NCBI GenBank assembly: GCA_947426305.1
Contig: CANEDP010000019.1
Location: forward strand, 1 to 32,538
DNA from: an uncultured Clostridia bacterium
GTDB taxonomy: Bacteria > Bacillota > Clostridia > TANB77 > CAG-508
DNA: 32,538 nt
Direction: 5' to 3'
The translations under genes and the position numbers were made by a program. Positions 1 through 8,480 of the stretch are shown here, in pieces; position 1 is the stretch's first letter; every line of letters starts with the position of its first letter. The notes under the pieces are model-generated. The model had not been told where the DNA came from and made no database searches. It saw only the letters and a program-made list of their open reading frames with translations.

Positions 1-233
1 AAGGAAAACCAGCAGAAATTGCTGAAAAAATGGTACAAGGAAGAATTGGAAAATTTTATTCTGAAATTTGTTTGTTAGACCAAGTTTTCGTGAAAGATTC
101 TGATGTAAAAGTAGGAGATTTAATTGCTAGCAAAGGTGCTAAACTAAACAGATTTGTTCGTTTTGAAAAAGGCGAAGGAATTGAAAAAGCAGAAGAAAAT
201 TTTGCAGAAGAAGTTATGAAACAATTGCAATAA
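1..233 (+). CDS. tsf: Elongation factor Ts, C-terminal end (partial)
   Basis: The open frame enters from the left edge (frame starting at base 3) and stops with TAA at 231-233, giving about 76 residues. EF-Ts is the nucleotide exchange factor that regenerates EF-Tu-GTP in the cytoplasm. The segment matches the EF-Ts C-terminus: a [15 protein letters not shown] start, then [19 protein letters not shown], and a closing [22 protein letters not shown]. The upstream part, including the EF-Tu-contacting TDFV motif, lies outside the window. A hairpin terminator follows directly, so this is the end of its transcript. I am confident of the family from the conserved tail. Confidence 0.93.
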   Translation, partial: GKPAEIAEKMVQGRIGKFYSEICLLDQVFVKDSDVKVGDLIASKGAKLNRFVRFEKGEGIEKAEENFAEEVMKQLQ

Positions 234-236
234 AGT

Positions 237-281
237 AAAAAATAGTCAATTTTGAAAGGCAAAATTGACTATTTTTTATAT
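237..281. terminator. Bidirectional hairpin terminator between tsf and the minus-strand gene
   Basis: A perfect 14-bp stem (241-254 with 260-273) and a 5-base loop are followed by a T-run on the plus strand. The A-run before the stem gives a T-run on the minus strand. It lies between two convergent genes and can serve both. Confidence 0.88.
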
Positions 282-284
282 TTT

Positions 285-1232
285 TTAAAGACCTTTATCT
301 TCGAAATGGCTAATTTTTGGGGAAATATTTGAATTTTCTAACAAGTTAGAAAATGAGCTTAAAAGATTGTTTTTGTTATTTTCAATTTTTTTATCTCTTA
401 ATTCTAATCTTTGTTTCATTTGTTCTACTTTATTTTGTACTTCGCCAATCGAAGTTTTATTACTAATTAGTATTGTCTTTAGTTTGTAATCTTCTGATAT
501 ATAAAATAAATCAGTGGCAGGAAGTCCGTTGGTATGGATAAGACCAAATAAATGCATCATTTTTTTCTCTAAACTATCATTATCACGAAGGCGAAATTCA
601 ACGGTTGCAAATAAAAGTTTATCATTACGTAGCAAATCTAAAATATATTTTTCAATATCTGGTAAAATTCTTTTATTATTAAGAATAATTAAACGGGTTT
701 GGCGTTCGCTATCGGCAATTCTTGTCCAATAATCAGATGTCTTTTTTTGTGCTGTCCACGAATAAAGATATTCTTGCCTATTGTCTTCCTCATTTTCGTG
801 ATTGTAAACGATAAAAGAATGTGCATTTGCTAATTTTTCAGAAGGCTTATTGATATGTCCTTGAATTGTATCTTTGCATTCTAGTTGATTAGTTTCTTTA
901 TCAAAATGAAGTAAGACATGATAGGGGTTATTTTCTTTTAGATATGGTAATAACCAATAGTTTTCATCTAGTTTACAATAATACATAACAGGTTCGGTAA
1001 CAAAATTGCCGAAACTGTCTCTAGAAAATTTAGAATAGATGCTATCAATTGTATTACTGACTTGCATAAAATCACACAAAAAGTTGAAATCTTTATTCAA
1101 TAATGTTTGATAAGTATTTCCAGATTTATTTATTTGCAAAATATAGCCAAAATCAGTTTCTACAACATTGAAACTATCATATGAAACATTGCTTTTTCTT
1201 AAAAAATCTTCAAATTTTGAATTAATATTCAT
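285..1232 (-). CDS. Hypothetical protein, 315 aa, cytoplasmic
   Basis: I do not recognise the family. I place the start at the ATG at 1232, because the more upstream ATG at 1247 lies over the AGGAGG ribosome binding site (1238-1243 region). The protein begins MNINSKFEDFLRK and is rich in charged and aromatic residues. It has no signal peptide or obvious membrane segment, and a Lys/Glu/Asn-rich, probably coiled-coil tail covers roughly the last 60 residues. It is transcribed alone from a consensus promoter (1257-1285) and ends at the bidirectional terminator shared with tsf. No in-frame CGG occurs. Function unknown; its separate transcription and divergence from the next small gene suggest an accessory gene pair. 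Confidence 0.75.
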   Translation of the reverse strand: MNINSKFEDFLRKSNVSYDSFNVVETDFGYILQINKSGNTYQTLLNKDFNFLCDFMQVSNTIDSIYSKFSRDSFGNFVTEPVMYYCKLDENYWLLPYLKENNPYHVLLHFDKETNQLECKDTIQGHINKPSEKLANAHSFIVYNHENEEDNRQEYLYSWTAQKKTSDYWTRIADSERQTRLIILNNKRILPDIEKYILDLLRNDKLLFATVEFRLRDNDSLEKKMMHLFGLIHTNGLPATDLFYISEDYKLKTILISNKTSIGEVQNKVEQMKQRLELRDKKIENNKNNLLSSFSNLLENSNISPKISHFEDKGL

Positions 1233-1256
1233 AATTTTCCTCCTCATATAAAAAAT

Positions 1257-1285
1257 AGTATATCATGTTTTACACAAATTGTCAA
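1257..1285 (-). promoter_or_regulatory. Sigma-A-type promoter of the 315-aa hypothetical gene
   Basis: Read on the minus strand: TTGACA (1285-1280), a 17-base spacer, then TATACT (1262-1257), placed about 25 bases before the start at 1232. The -35 box abuts the -35 box of the opposite promoter. Confidence 0.85.
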
Positions 1286-1286
1286 C

Positions 1287-1315
1287 TTGACATTTATGTA
1301 AAATTATAATATAAT
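1287..1315 (+). promoter_or_regulatory. Sigma-A-type promoter of the 128-aa gene
   Basis: TTGACA (1287-1292), a 17-base spacer and TATAAT (1310-1315) form a full consensus promoter. Transcription should begin near 1322, leaving a leader of about 105 bases. The two divergent -35 boxes together make a perfect palindrome at 1280-1292 centred on C1286. Confidence 0.87.
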
Positions 1316-1336
1316 ATTATTGATTTAAAAATAGAT

Positions 1337-1396
1337 TTTGTTCCTAAAATTCACTAAATAGTGAGAGGAACAAATCCTCTTGCTATTTGGTTTTAT
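1337..1396 (+). promoter_or_regulatory. Structured leader with two mutually exclusive hairpins (possible attenuator)
   Basis: Hairpin A pairs 1337-1345 with 1366-1374 and contains an inner CACT/AGTG stem. Hairpin B pairs 1353-1369 with 1375-1391 as an almost continuous 17-bp stem (three G-U pairs) with a 5-base loop, followed by TTTTAT. The two share bases 1353-1374, so only one can form. B resembles a terminator with a short T-run and A an antiterminator. The ligand or protein that would choose between them is unknown. Confidence 0.5.
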
Positions 1397-1428
1397 ATAA
1401 AAAACTAAAAATAAGGAGGGTTTAAAAA

Positions 1429-1815
1429 ATGCTGATTAAAATTTTAGCAGTAGTAGCGGTATTGGCGATTGCTTCCTGGTTTAAAGGAAAAGTGTGGTTT
1501 AAGTGGCTAATACTTATTTTTGGTATCTGTTGTTTGACAGAGTTTCTTTTTGTCTTTGGATGGTATTGTAATAATACTGCTAGCAAAGATTTTCCTATTT
1601 ATGAAAAGGCAAATGCGACGATTGAGCGACAAATAGCAGATATTAAAGAAGAACTTTTGCAAGAAAATATGAACGAAGAAAGGTTAGATATTATTTTAAA
1701 AGAGTATCATGAATTAGAAAATAAACTTGAATTCAATAATAAAATAATTGAAGATTACAAATCTTGGATAGAAGAAGAACAACAAAACATTGAATCCGTA
1801 ATATTTTTAAAGTAA
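1429..1815 (+). CDS. Small two-helix membrane protein with cytoplasmic coiled coil, unknown function
   Basis: This 128-residue protein has two hydrophobic segments (about residues 2-20 and 27-47) joined by a short Lys-containing turn, then a soluble, Glu/Lys-rich segment (about 50-128) with heptad-like spacing that probably forms a coiled coil. A strong ribosome binding site (AAGGAGGG) precedes the ATG. It is the only gene in its transcript, between a consensus promoter with a structured leader and a terminator. I do not recognise a family. Its membrane-hairpin plus coiled-coil layout would fit a sensor, scaffold or small stress protein, but nothing in the sequence decides this. Confidence 0.75.
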   Translation: MLIKILAVVAVLAIASWFKGKVWFKWLILIFGICCLTEFLFVFGWYCNNTASKDFPIYEKANATIERQIADIKEELLQENMNEERLDIILKEYHELENKLEFNNKIIEDYKSWIEEEQQNIESVIFLK

Positions 1816-1825
1816 AATTTAACCT

Positions 1826-1866
1826 AAAAAGCTACTCTAAATCAATTTAGGGTGGCTTTTTAAAAA
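1826..1866 (+). terminator. Hairpin terminator after the 128-aa gene
   Basis: AAAAAGC-TACTCTAAA pairs with TTTAGGGTGGCTTTTT (1826-1861, some G-U pairs, four-base loop), ending in a T-run. Confidence 0.85.
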
Positions 1867-1882
1867 AATCTTAAAAAATCTA

Positions 1883-1911
1883 TTGCATTTCATAACGATA
1901 TGTATTAAAAT
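1883..1911 (+). promoter_or_regulatory. Probable promoter of the 37-aa leader ORF / carAB
   Basis: TTGCAT (1883-1888), a 17-base spacer and TAAAAT (1906-1911) lie about 35 bases upstream of the small ORF at 1945. Plausible but not full consensus. Confidence 0.5.
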
Positions 1912-1944
1912 ATATAAGATAACAAAAAATAAGAGGTAAATAAA

Positions 1945-2058
1945 ATGAAGAAAGGCAAATGCATGAACCAAATAATGGTGGTAGGTAATAGAAAAAAAGC
2001 TATTATCGGTAGCGTATTTCCTTTTTCATTGGATATGAATTTTAAAAATAAACACTAG
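1945..2058 (+). CDS. Possible 37-aa leader peptide upstream of carA
   Basis: An ATG at 1945 is preceded by AGAGG at suitable spacing and opens a 37-codon frame (MKKGKCMNQIMVVGN at the start, basic overall) ending in TAG at 2056-2058. The stop codon falls inside the 5' arm of the hairpin at 2045-2082. A ribosome finishing this peptide would therefore cover the stem, which is the geometry of a translation-coupled attenuator. The peptide is not rich in Arg or other single amino acids that would reveal a sensed metabolite. It could instead be an independent small gene or a chance ORF. No other gene lies between the terminator at 1861 and carA. Confidence 0.45.
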   Translation: MKKGKCMNQIMVVGNRKKAIIGSVFPFSLDMNFKNKH

Positions 2059-2085
2059 ATTGCTTGATTTAGTGTTTATTTTTTG
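2045..2085 (+). terminator. Hairpin terminator or attenuator immediately before carA
   Basis: A 13-bp stem (2045-2057 with 2070-2082) with a T-run to 2084. It overlaps the end of the small ORF and lies about 15 bases before the carA ribosome binding site. A TATAAT at 2086-2091, with TTGATT at 2064-2069 (16-base spacer), may be a second carA promoter inside the hairpin. Confidence 0.75.
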
Positions 2086-2111
2086 TATAATCAGAAAGGA
2101 TGGAGAAATTT

Positions 2112-3176
2112 ATGATAGGATATTTAGTGTTAGAAAATGGAGAAATATTCGAAGGCGAAAGATTTGGCGCAACCAATGTTGATACTGCCTGTGAAGTTGT
2201 GTTTAATACTGGAATGGCAGGATATTTAGAAACTTTTACAGACCCATCTTATGCTGGACAAGGTATTGTCATGACCTATCCGTTAATTGGAAATTATGGT
2301 GTTATTCCAGAAGACTTTGAATCTGAGCAAATCTGGGCAAAAGCAGTATTCATTCACGAACTTGCTGAATTTGAAAGTAATTTCCGAAAAAAAGATGCTT
2401 TAAATAAATTTTTACGCGACTACAAAATTCCAGGTCTCACTAACATCAATACAAGAAAGTTAACCAAATTGTTAAGAGAAGCAGGAACCATGAAAGGTTA
2501 CGTGACATCAACACTTGACAATATGACAGAAATTATGAAGAAAATCAAAGATTATGAAGTAGGACAAGTGGTCAGACAAGTTACTACTAAACAGACGATT
2601 TCTTATGGAAAAAACAATCCAAAACAAATTGTTTTAATAGACTATGGCTTCAAGCACAATATCGTTAATTCCTTTTTAAAACGTGATGTGGGTGTCACAG
2701 TTTGCCCATCTACTATGCCAGTAGAAAGAATTTTAGACTTAAAACCAGATGGAGTCTTGCTTTCGAATGGGCCAGGCGACCCTGAAAAATGTACAAAGGA
2801 AATTGATATCATTAAAAAATTAAGCAAAACGAATTTGCCAATTTTAGGAATTTGTCTGGGTCATCAGTTAATGGCTTTGGCACATGGTTTCAAAACTGCC
2901 AAACTAAAATATGGACACAGAGGACCTAATCATCCAGTCAAAGATTTGGGAAATGGAAAAGTGTATATAACTTCACAAAATCACGGCTATTATGTAGTTG
3001 CAGACACCGTAAAACCAGAAATCGCAGAAGTTTCACATATTAATTTGAATGACAATACAGTCGAAGGAATTCGCTACAAAAACAAAAATATTTTCACCGT
3101 ACAATTCCACCCAGAAGCCTGCCCAGGACCAGAAGATACCAATTATATATTTGATAAATTTGTACAAAAATTATAA
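2112..3176 (+). CDS. carA: Carbamoyl-phosphate synthase small (glutaminase) subunit
   Basis: CarA hydrolyses glutamine and passes ammonia to CarB for carbamoyl phosphate, the entry to pyrimidine and arginine synthesis. The 354-residue length is normal. The N-terminal CarA domain begins MIGYLVLENGEIFEG, and a class I glutamine amidotransferase domain follows: LSNGPGDPE, the nucleophile Cys near residue 248 in GICLGHQL, and the catalytic His/Glu in the HPEACPGPED stretch near residue 333. I chose the ATG at 2112 over the one at 2100 because GGAG (2102-2105) lies six bases before it, while 2100 has its Shine-Dalgarno directly abutting. carB follows after 84 bases. No in-frame CGG. Confidence 0.95.
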   Translation: MIGYLVLENGEIFEGERFGATNVDTACEVVFNTGMAGYLETFTDPSYAGQGIVMTYPLIGNYGVIPEDFESEQIWAKAVFIHELAEFESNFRKKDALNKFLRDYKIPGLTNINTRKLTKLLREAGTMKGYVTSTLDNMTEIMKKIKDYEVGQVVRQVTTKQTISYGKNNPKQIVLIDYGFKHNIVNSFLKRDVGVTVCPSTMPVERILDLKPDGVLLSNGPGDPEKCTKEIDIIKKLSKTNLPILGICLGHQLMALAHGFKTAKLKYGHRGPNHPVKDLGNGKVYITSQNHGYYVVADTVKPEIAEVSHINLNDNTVEGIRYKNKNIFTVQFHPEACPGPEDTNYIFDKFVQKL

Positions 3177-3224
3177 TTCCATACACACAATCATGAAAAA
3201 TACGTGAAGTAAATGTGAAAATTG

Positions 3225-3237
3225 TGTAAATTTTACA
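3225..3237. other. Short palindrome in the carA-carB gap
   Basis: TGTAAA and TTTACA flank a central T, giving a 13-base palindrome 23 bases before the carB start. It could be a weak operator or chance AT-rich sequence; no T-run suggests termination. Confidence 0.25.
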
Positions 3238-3260
3238 TAAAATAGAAAGGAAACAAAAAA

Positions 3261-6200
3261 ATGCCAAAAAATAACAATATCCAAAAAGTATTAGTCATCG
3301 GTTCTGGACCAATCATTATCGGCCAAGCAGCTGAATTTGATTATGCCGGAACACAAGCCTGTCGAGAATTAAAAAAAGAAGGAATTGAAGTTGTTTTAAT
3401 CAATTCTAACCCTGCCACGATTATGACAGACAAAAACATGGCAGACAAAATTTACATAGAACCATTGACTGTAGCCACTGTCAAAAAGGTCATTGAAAAA
3501 GAAAATCCAGACAGTATTTTGCCGAACTTAGGCGGACAAACTGGGCTAAATCTAGCGATGGAATTAGCCGAAAGTGGATTTTTAGAAGAACACAATGTTC
3601 GTTTGTTAGGAACAGGAACCGAAGGTATCAAAAATGCGGAAGACAGACAAGCTTTTAAAGATATGATGGAATCGATTAACGAGCCTTGTATTGCCAGCAA
3701 AGTGGTTGAAAACATAGAAGATGCCATCGATTTCACGAGAGAAATTGGACTTCCAGTTATTATTCGACCAGCGTATACGTTGGGCGGTACAGGTGGCGGA
3801 ATTGCCACAACGATGGAAGAATTAGAAGAAATTGCAAATTCTGGACTTCGTATGTCAAGGGTTCATCAAATTTTGGTAGAAAAATGCATCACTGGTTGGA
3901 AAGAAATTGAATATGAAGTTATGCGTGACAGTAGCGGAAACTGTATTACGATTTGCAATATGGAAAATATTGACCCAGTTGGCGTTCATACAGGAGATAG
4001 CATAGTTGTAGCGCCTTCTCAAACTTTAGCTGATAAGGAATATCAGATGCTTCGAACTTCTGCGATTAAAATTATTTCGGCATTGAAAATCGAAGGTGGC
4101 TGTAATGTGCAATTTGCATTAAATCCAAATAGTTTTGAATATGCAGTGATTGAAGTTAATCCAAGAGTAAGTCGTTCATCTGCTTTGGCGTCAAAAGCGA
4201 CAGGTTATCCAATTGCCAAAGTGGCAACCAAAATTGCTTTGGGTTATACATTGGACGAAATTAAAAATGAAGTAACTGGCAAAACGTATGCTTGTTTTGA
4301 ACCAGTTTTGGACTATGTAGTTGTTAAAATTCCAAAATGGCCATTTAAAAAATTCTTGACTGCCAACAGAACGCTTCGGAACGCAAATGAAAGCAACGGG
4401 AGAAGTTATGGCAATTGCACCCAATTTGGAAGCAGGCTTAATGAAAGCTATTCGCTCTTTGGAAGAAAATATGGATAGTTTTATCATGCCTGGGTTGCAA
4501 AATTTGGAAAAAGAAGAAATTTTGCAAAAATTAAAAGATGTGGATAATGACCGAATTTTTGTGATTGCAGAAGCAATTCGTAGAGAAATATCCGTCGAAC
4601 AAATTCATGAAATAACAACGATTGACCGATTTTTTATTGGCGCGGTTTATAAAATTGTTCGTATGGAAAATGAATTAATGTTTAGTGAAATAAATAGCAA
4701 GATGCTTTTAAAAGCCAAAAAATTAGGTTTTACGGACAAAGTAATTGCGAATTTAAGTGGGAAAACCGAAAGCGAAATTTTGAAAATGCGTGAAGAAAAC
4801 GGAATTTTTGCAAATTTCAAAATGGTAGATACTTGCGCTGCCGAATTTGAAGCTAGAACGCCTTACTATTATTCGAGTTATGATGAAGAAAATGAAGCCA
4901 AACAAACGGATAAGAAGAAAATTATGGTGCTAGGTTCTGGTCCGATTCGCATTGGGCAAGGAATTGAGTTTGACTACTGTAGTGTGCATGGCGTTTGGGC
5001 TTTGAAGGAATTGGGGTATGAAACGATTATTGTGAATAACAATCCAGAAACGGTTAGTACGGATTTTGATATTGCAGATAAGTTGTATTTTGAGCCATTA
5101 ACGGCGGAAGATGTGAAAAATATTGTAGATGTTGAAAAGCCAGAAGGTGCGATTGTACAATTTGGTGGGCAAACAGCAATTAAATTGACGAAGGCTTTAT
5201 CAGATATGGGCGTTAAAATTATTGGGACAAGTGAACGTGATATGGACCGAGCAGAAGATAGAAAAGAGTTTGATGAAGCGTTAAACAATTGTGGAATTTT
5301 GCGTCCAAAGGGAAGTACGATTTTTACGGTTGGAGAAGCCAAAGAGGTAGCAAACAACCTTGGTTATCCTGTTTTGGTACGACCTTCCTATGTTTTGGGC
5401 GGACAAGGAATGGCGATTGCGTATGATGACCATGAAATTGAAACGTATATTAATGAAATTAATACGATTGCGCAGGAACATCCGATTTTGGTTGATAAAT
5501 ATATGCTTGGCAAAGAATTAGAAGTAGATAGCATTTGCGATGGAGAAGATGTGTTGATTCCAGGAATTATGGAACATTTGGAAAGAGCGGGCGTTCATTC
5601 GGGAGACAGCATTTCTGTATATCCGACGCAGACGATTGCGGAAAAACATCAAGAGAAAATCATTGAATATACGAAGAAAATTGCGAAAGAATTGAATGTG
5701 ATTGGAATGATTAATATTCAGTTTATTATTTCGAATGATGAGGTGTATATTATTGAGGTAAATCCACGTTCGAGCCGTACGGTTCCTTATATTAGCAAGG
5801 TTACGAATTTGCCAATGATTGATATTGCCACACGCGTGATGTTTGGTGAGAAATTGAAAGATATTGGCTATGGAACGGGCGTGTATAAAAGAAGTGAGTA
5901 TGTTTGCGTGAAAATGCCAGTGTTCTCGTTTGAGAAAATTAAGAATGCAGATACAAGTTTGGGACCTGAAATGAAGTCAACTGGCGAAGTTTTGGGTGTT
6001 TCGAAGGAATTTCATCATGCGACTTTGAAGGCGTTTATTAGTAGCGGTGCGAATGTTTCGACGAAGGGAAGTATTTTGATTACGGTTCGCAATAAAGATA
6101 AAGAGGAAATGCTTCCGATTGCTGAAAAATTCTATCACAAAGGATTTGAAATTTATGCCACTTCTGGAACTGCAAATTTCTTGGCATCTCATGGAATTCA

Positions 6201-6459
6201 GGCAGTTGTAGTAGAAAAGATTTGGGAAGGAAAAGATAGTATTATTGATTTGATTCAGTCTGGCAAAATTAATTTTGTGATTAACACGCCAACTAAAGGA
6301 AAAGAATCAAATCGTGATGGATTTAAGATTCGTAGAACAGCGGTGGAATGTAAAATTCCTTGTTTTACATCGTTGGATACGGTAAATGCGTTGTATGATG
6401 CGATTGAAAATGAGGTAAAAGAAGAGGAATTGGAAGTTGTGAATATGGTGGAGATTTAA
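3261..6459 (+). CDS. carB: Carbamoyl-phosphate synthase large subunit, with one +1 frameshift at CGG
   Basis: CarB makes carbamoyl phosphate from bicarbonate, ammonia and two ATP. In the starting frame the gene stops at 4476-4478 after 405 codons. The rest of the protein continues in the +1 frame. Skipping C4377 in the in-frame CGG restores the conserved [13 protein letters not shown] segment, with Gly at residue 373, and gives 1065 residues, the normal family length. Parts in order: first ATP-grasp half (about 1-400, [19 protein letters not shown] at the start), oligomerisation region (about 400-550), second ATP-grasp half starting at [19 protein letters not shown], and a C-terminal MGS-like allosteric domain (about 935-1065). 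Both halves are fully conserved with no other lesion, which argues for a functional recoded gene rather than a pseudogene. Confidence 0.93.
4374..4380 (+). other. +1 recoding site CUU-CGG-A in carB
   Basis: Zero-frame CGG at 4377-4379. Omitting C4377 gives Leu-Gly-Thr-Gln-Met-Lys, the conserved CarB sequence. Without recoding, translation would end 33 codons downstream. Confidence 0.9.
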
Positions 6460-6460
6460 G

Positions 6461-6500
6461 AAAAATGGGTAGCAGAATTGCTACCCATTTTTTTTTTTTT
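6461..6500 (+). terminator. Strong intrinsic terminator of carAB
   Basis: A 14-bp stem (6461-6474 with 6479-6492) with a GAAT loop, ending in an uninterrupted T-run. Confidence 0.95.
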
Positions 6501-6510
6501 GCAAATTCGC

Positions 6511-6539
6511 TTGAAAAAAATATCATATAATGATAAAAT
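6511..6539 (+). promoter_or_regulatory. Promoter of the polysaccharide operon
   Basis: TTGAAA (6511-6516), a 17-base spacer and TAAAAT (6534-6539) follow the carAB terminator. They predict a short leader before the ribosome binding site AAGGAG and the TTG start at 6581. No other clear promoter or terminator is seen before 25581. Confidence 0.65.
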
Positions 6540-6580
6540 ACATCTGTTATTGTAGAAAAGAGTAAAAAGGAGACATAAAA

Positions 6581-8477
6581 TTGGAAAGAGTCAAAAAACT
6601 AAGTAAATATAGAGATTTTATATTGGTGATATTGGATTGTTTTTGTATTTGTTTTGCTTATTATTTGGGAACAGCATTAATTACAGATTCTGTGCTTAGT
6701 TTTTCGGATTATTATTCGGGAAGATTAGTGACTTCAATGACTTTTTATATTATTATTTATGAAATAATTTTTCATCTTACCAAAAGACATAAAAGTCTGA
6801 TACGTTATGAAGAAGGGAAAGATTATATTACCTATATTGTTTTGTGCTTAGTAACAGCGGTTATTGTTGGATTAATCGAAAAAATTTTTCATTTGAATGT
6901 GGCGACGATTAAGATGAATGTTTTAGCAGCGATTATTATTGCAATGATGATTGTAGGCTATAGAATTGTGATGAGATATTTATTAATCAGTGATGTTGTG
7001 AACAAAGGAATTCTTGCAAAACCAAATCAAACGAAAAAAAGATTACTCATTATTGGTGCAGGAAATGCAGCTCATGAGATTATAAAAACGATTAATACCA
7101 ATTTTAAAGAAGATTATGAAATTATAGGAATTATTGATGATAATGCGAAACGATTGAATTTTTCGGTGTCAGGTGTAAGAATTATTGGAAATCGAAATGA
7201 TATTGTAAAAATGACGTTAGAAAATAAAGTAGATTTGATATTTTTTTCGATTGCCCACATTGACCAAGAAAATAAAAGGGAAATTTTAAATATTTGCCAA
7301 CAAACTAAGGCAAAAGTGAGAGTTTTGCCTGGAATTCGTGAAATTATTGATAATAAAGATATTTTCAGCAATTTAAGGGATGTGGAAATTGAAGATATTT
7401 TAGGAAGAGATTCCGTGAAATTGGACAATTCACAGATTGCTTCTTGGATAAAAGGAAATACGATTTTAGTCACAGGTCGGTGGTGGCTCAATTGGTTCAG
7501 AACTTTGTAGGCAAATTATGAGTTATTATCCGAAAAAATTGGTGATTGTAGATATTTATGAGAATAATTTGTATGATATTGAATTGGAATTAAAAGACAA
7601 ATACCCTAACAGCCAAATTGATGCGGTGATTGCGAGTGTAAGAGATGAAAAACGTTTGAAAGAAATTTTTGAGATGTATCATCCCTATTTAGTTTTTCAT
7701 GCAGCTGCTCACAAACATGTTCCTTTAATGGAAAATAGTCCGTTAGAGGCGATTAAAAATAATGTGTTTGGAACCTATAATGTGGTAAATGCTTGTGATG
7801 AATTTGGGGTTAAAAAGTTTATTTTAATTTCGACAGATAAAGCGGTCAATCCAACGAACATCATGGGGGCGACGAAAAGAATGTGTGAAATGATGGTACA
7901 AGCCAAAAACAAAATAAGCAATACTGAATATGCTGCTGTGCGTTTTGGAAATGTTTTGGGAAGCAATGGTTCAGTGGTCCCACTGTTTAAAAAACAAATT
8001 GCAGAAGGTGGACCAGTTACCGTTACGCACAAAGAAATCACGAGGTTTTTTATGACGATTCCAGAGGCGGCTGAATTAGTACTTCAGGCAATGACTTATG
8101 CCAAAGGTGGAGAAATTTTTGTGCTAGATATGGGAGAACCTGTTAAAATTTATGATTTAGCAGAAAGTTTGATTCGATTATCTGGCTTGGTACCAAACAA
8201 AGATATTTCAATTGAAATTACCGGTTTAAGACCTGGAGAAAAGCTATATGAAGAAATTTTAATGAATGAAGAAGGACTTGAAAAAACAAGTCATGATAAA
8301 ATTTTTGTGGCAGAACCAATGGAAATTACAATGGAAGAAATTGAACAAAAATTGGGGAAATTTGAAGAATTATTGAAGACAGAGGATGTTGATAGTAGTA
8401 AGATTAAAGAAATTGTGAAAGAGGTTATACCTACGTTTGGCGAATCGGATAAAACAGAAATATTGAAAGAAGGATAG
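6581..8477 (+). CDS. Membrane-anchored UDP-GlcNAc 4,6-dehydratase (CapD/PglF/WbpM-like), with +1 frameshift at CGG
   Basis: This enzyme class converts UDP-GlcNAc to the 4-keto-6-deoxy sugar that feeds surface-glycan synthesis. Joining the frames by skipping C7478 gives 631 residues, the usual length. The order is four N-terminal membrane helices (about 11-35, 48-66, 82-100, 110-130), a first nucleotide-binding fold (LLIIGAGNAAHEI), and a catalytic SDR domain. The SDR glycine motif VTGGGGSIGSE spans the frameshift, so the fourth-glycine pattern is complete only with Gly at residue 300. The active-site stretch STDKAVNPTNIMGATK has Met in place of the usual SDR Tyr, as in PglF and WbpM. Start is TTG with a good AAGGAG. 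The next gene, an aminotransferase four bases on, is the usual partner. Confidence 0.92.
7475..7481 (+). other. +1 recoding site GGU-CGG-U in the dehydratase gene
   Basis: Zero-frame CGG at 7478-7480, inside the Rossmann glycine motif. Omitting C7478 restores T-G-G-G-G-S-I-G. The unshifted frame stops at 7508-7510. Confidence 0.92.
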
Positions 8478-8480
8478 AAA

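Noticed and set aside
1396..1410. preQ1-I riboswitch, suggested by an ATAAAAAACTAA stretch
   Set aside because: The 5' stem and loop do not fit the preQ1-I pattern: there is no UUC loop, and an extra stretch separates the stem from the A-rich tail.
3177..3260. Separate promoter for carB
   Set aside because: No -35/-10 pair at proper spacing; only a short palindrome was seen.
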